Source: Nipponacmea schrenckii (taxonomy: Eukaryota; Mollusca; Gastropoda; Lottiidae). Taken from it: DNA of 64,000 bases. The stretch lies in the NCBI GenBank assembly GCA_030562195.1, contig CM060200.1, positions 22,421,023-22,485,022 on the forward strand, given 5' to 3'. Position 1 is the stretch's first letter, and each line of letters starts with the position of its first letter. Positions 62,219 to 64,000 of the stretch are shown in pieces. The notes beneath the pieces are model-generated. The model was not told the origin of the DNA. It saw only the letters and a program-made list of their open reading frames with translations, and did not search any database. Both the position numbers and the translations under genes were made by a program.

Positions 62219-63988
62219 ATGGCAGGTAAAAAAAGTCCATTTCCTCTCTTAGATAATATAGGCTCTGTTTTTACCAACAGAGATATTGAGAGAAGAAAGC
62301 AGGTATGGCCCCCCTTTCTTGAATTAATATTTACTCATTGTGAAATGTGTTTTTTGAAAGAAGAATGATATAATGTTTGATCTCATTTTTTCAGCTGGAA
62401 ATTATTAAAGCTAAAGAAGAATGTAATAAAGTGCATGTTCAATATTTAAAAGAGAATGTTATTTCTAAACAAGACTATGCTAGAGCAGGGTCAGTTGTCT
62501 CTGAATGGGCTAAGAGAAATGGTAAGTGTCTTGTTAGTTTATTCAGAATTACAATTCCCTGAATATATTACATGGTTACCTTTACACTTAAGAAATGAAT
62601 CAAAAGATATTGGCACCAAAATAAGAGTTCCTCTGAAAGGATGCTATGCTTCCTTGACAAAGTGGTATTAGAAATTCTCCTCTGTAATTATTGTTATTGT
62701 GACTCTGAGATAAGTAACATAATGACATGAATTCTTCCGTGTGAAGTGCACACAAAAACCTAAAGAGTAAAAATTTATTCTAGGAAATGTAAGCAAGGAA
62801 GCCTCAAGGTTGTTAAGAAACAAAAGAACAACTGATCTAATACCATTGTCTCGTGAAACTATTAAAAGAAGAAGACTAGCAAATTCACCGTCACATCATA
62901 GATCTCAGGCCCTTGAACAATCTTCCCATCAAAACTTAGATCATTTAGAAACATCAGTAGTTTGTGAGGTTGTTAATTGTGGCATTGTCTTTGACTCTAA
63001 ATTAGAATTTGAAAGACATAATGCTAGTTTTAAACATTCACCTTGTAATCCTTATAAACATTTACCAAATGGCAGACTTCTCAGTTTCCCCTTACTTCAC
63101 ACTTGTCCTAAATGTACAGCACAATTTAAGGTTAGTCAACTTTTTTGCTATAATTTTCTTTTTATATTTTCTGAATAGGTTTAATATTTGTTGACAATTA
63201 TTGAAATAATAAAATATTAAATGAGAGTGGTTGAGAGTCGAAATTAATCTATAGGTTCCTGTAAATGAGATTTTCTGAAAGTTTAAAATCTTGTTGTTAT
63301 TTTTTTTGTAGAAAAAGGTTGATTGTCAGGAACATATGATATTTAAAGATCATCTACCAGTTCTGTCTCCTGTTGCAGTTTATGGTTATATGTGTCCACA
63401 GTGTTGTATGATATTCCATAATATTGTACAGTGTCATACTCATATGTCTCAGAATAACCATTATAGTGTTACCTACTCCTTCTCTCAAGGCAAGTTATAA
63501 AGTCCAAATCATAAATATGAACTTTAATCTAATGGAGTCTTGCCACATTAACATCAGCAACTGATGCGAATAGAATTAACATAAAATTCAGGTTCTCAAA
63601 CAGGCCCAATAAGAGTACGTGGAGTCAACAGAATCACAATATTACAAGTAATTATTTGAAAATACTTAGGATTATAAAGTTTAGGCATAAGGTATACTCT
63701 TATCGCACAAAATAAAAATGTAAAATTAAACATTTTAAGTATAAAGTGATTCTTAACAATAATCAAAGTTTCTTTTCTTTTTTAGATACTGGTGAAGAAT
63801 CATCAACAACTAAATCTATTTTAATATCAGACTATTTAGCTAAACTCTTCTATACGAAATGTTTATCTAAAGATTATACTGTTAAATGTATGACGTGTAA
63901 AAGAGAAGTCAGTGATGTATTATCTAAACATAAACACACCTTGTCAACTGGTCATCAAGAATACAGTACTTACTCCACCTCTCTTACT
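62219..63988 (+). CDS. ZNF451-like C2H2 zinc-finger protein, 5' part
   Basis: Five coding exons join in phase: 62219-62302, 62395-62521, 62784-63130, 63312-63489 and 63786-63988. The last ends at a good donor (ACT|GTAAGT), so the gene continues past the window. The protein starts MAGKKSPFPLLDNIGS. Finger-like segments follow in the order seen in ZNF451: C-x4-C-x-IVFD with H-x5-H-SPCNPY; CPKCTAQF with a Cys and HMIFKDH; CPQCCMIF with HTHMSQNNH; then YLAKLF, VKCMTCKREV and HKHTLSTGH. ZNF451 is a SUMO E3/E4 ligase in vertebrates. Its N-terminal SUMO-binding region is not evident here, so ligase activity is not shown. The intron after 63489 starts with GC (CAAG|GCAAGT) instead of GT. Confidence 0.7.
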
Positions 63989-64000
63989 GTAAGTTTTACT

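Overview
This is eukaryotic nuclear DNA: AT-rich, with protein genes split into many short exons bounded by GT/AG sites. Tandem-repeat-cored mobile elements ending in GTGGGCGTATAAAA-like hairpins interrupt the introns and intergenic gaps. Intron-rich, vertebrate-like orthologues combined with repeat-cored elements of this kind suggest an invertebrate, most likely a mollusc. That assignment is an inference, not proof. I joined exons by reading frame and splice phase.

Layout, left to right: (1) an unrecognised multi-exon gene on the minus strand (about 170-3319, running off the left edge); (2) a C1orf87-like EF-hand-related gene on minus (5468-11319, 12 coding exons, 694 aa); (3) about 7 kb of non-coding DNA with a piggyBac-like MITE and minisatellites; (4) dihydropyrimidine dehydrogenase DPYD on minus (18209-35481, 22 coding exons, 1040 aa); (5) histone deacetylase HDAC3 on plus (35739-40916, 14 exons, 436 aa); (6) the Cockayne syndrome protein CSA/ERCC8 on minus (41589-43550, 5 exons, 400 aa); (7) the pre-rRNA processing factor RCL1 on plus (43918-46777, 9 exons, 376 aa); (8) nardilysin NRDC on minus (48578-61689, 33 exons, 1073 aa); (9) the 5' part of a ZNF451-like zinc-finger gene on plus (62219 to the right edge).

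DPYD/HDAC3, ERCC8/RCL1 and NRDC/ZNF451-like are three successive head-to-head pairs with short shared upstream regions (257, 367 and 529 bp). HDAC3 and ERCC8 converge tail to tail. The genes do not form one pathway: they cover pyrimidine breakdown, chromatin deacetylation, transcription-coupled repair, ribosome biogenesis, proteolysis and SUMO-type zinc-finger functions.

The most interesting material is non-coding. A family of elements shares termini but carries different internal tandem-repeat cores, and one copy is nested inside another. A piece of an RCL1 intron sits inside the terminal hairpin of one such element. A 1.74-kb foldback element is flanked by a short direct repeat. There is a piggyBac-type MITE with TTAA sites, a decayed GIY-YIG (Penelope-type) fragment, and a local duplication of part of a DPYD exon. 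I found no CRISPR array, rRNA or convincing tRNA.
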